A stretch of 42,682 bases of DNA from an uncultured Erysipelotrichaceae bacterium (GTDB lineage Bacteria; Bacillota_I; Bacilli_A; Erysipelotrichales; Erysipelotrichaceae). The stretch is taken from contig CAMQRS010000012.1 in NCBI GenBank assembly GCA_947036815.1, forward strand, positions 1 to 42,682, in the 5' to 3' direction. This document shows, one piece after another, positions 42,594-42,682 of this stretch. The first letter of the stretch is position 1. Each line of letters starts with the position of its first letter. The translations under genes and the position numbers were made by a program. The notes beneath the pieces were generated by a model. The model did no database searches and was not told where the DNA came from. It was given only the letters and a program-made list of their open reading frames with translations.

Positions 42594-42625
42594 GTAAAAA
42601 AAGAGGTAATTTACTTACCTCTTTT
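42594..42625 (-). terminator. Rho-independent terminator of the partial gene at the right edge
   Basis: AAAAGAGGTAA (42599-42609) pairs with TTACCTCTTTT (42615-42625), followed by a U-run on the minus strand. It begins 2 nt past the stop codon at 42628-42630. Confidence 0.9.
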
Positions 42626-42627
42626 GA

Positions 42628-42682
42628 TTATACTAGTTCTTTAATTGTATTCACTAAATCAATTGCACATAATTTGAATTCT
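42628..42682 (-). CDS. C-terminal end of a gene cut by the window edge
   Basis: The minus strand reads EFKLCAIDLVNTIKELV and then TAA at 42628-42630, immediately before a strong terminator. Only 17 codons are visible, too few to name a family. The amphipathic helix is typical of many protein C-termini. Confidence 0.6.
   Translation of the reverse strand, partial: EFKLCAIDLVNTIKELV

Overview
The window is a low-GC (roughly one third G+C by eye), gene-dense segment of a bacterial chromosome. It has peptidoglycan-precursor genes, a cdaA-cdaR-glmM operon, strong AGGAGG-type ribosome binding sites, TTGNNN-N17-TATAAT promoters and Rho-independent terminators. Together these point to a Bacillota (Firmicutes) organism. 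The gene mix (UPF0210/DUF711 with an ACT protein, DUF368, a YjzC-like protein, a LicD protein, a PNTGD-anchored surface protein) is compatible with Erysipelotrichia or a related gut lineage, but that is an inference. TGA is used as a stop. I found no rRNA, tRNA, CRISPR array, intact transposon or prophage.

Layout. (1) 1-6866 looks like an accessory surface-related segment: a LicD transferase, a catalytically degenerate amidase-like membrane protein and an ABC-F ATPase form one operon, followed upstream by a cell-wall-anchored beta-helix-like protein and a frameshifted gene remnant. It is bracketed by two direct copies of a ~100-bp element (5-104 and 6739-6836) that carries a terminator. (2) 6867-9596 holds an ACT-less aspartokinase with an apparent ACG start, mutY, deoD and a small YjzC-like protein. 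(3) 9657-12991 is an alpha/beta hydrolase, a membrane-anchored MurF-like ligase and a D-Ala-D-Ala ligase homologue. (4) 13069-15122 is an OmpR/histidine-kinase pair. (5) 15220-20051 is the c-di-AMP/cell-wall operon cdaA-cdaR-glmM plus an AI-2E-family permease. (6) 20100-24557 holds a Cof-type HAD phosphatase, asparagine synthetase, two small proteins and a DUF368 undecaprenyl-phosphate translocase homologue.

(7) 24844-27764 is the only plus-strand transcription unit in the window and the most interesting part. Two translationally coupled HTH/TPR-type regulators are followed by a 42-codon secreted-peptide gene and a strong terminator. The arrangement is that of an RRNPP-type peptide quorum-sensing cassette (PlcR-PapR, NprR-NprX, Rgg-SHP), but with tandem regulators and a two-cysteine peptide. 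I do not recognise it as a described system.

(8) 27782-33084 is a probable six-gene operon: a membrane-anchored sugar-binding protein, a NarL-type histidine kinase, a LuxR-type response regulator, a second anchored solute-binding protein, phnA and rpiA. It has no transporter permease and looks like a sugar-sensing circuit. (9) 33282-42682 is mostly housekeeping: a PEPCK/HprK-type protein, proS, two U32 tRNA-hydroxylation proteins (TrhP pair), an HAD phosphatase, an ACT protein plus UPF0210 pair under a palindromic operator, manA, and the 3' end of one more gene.
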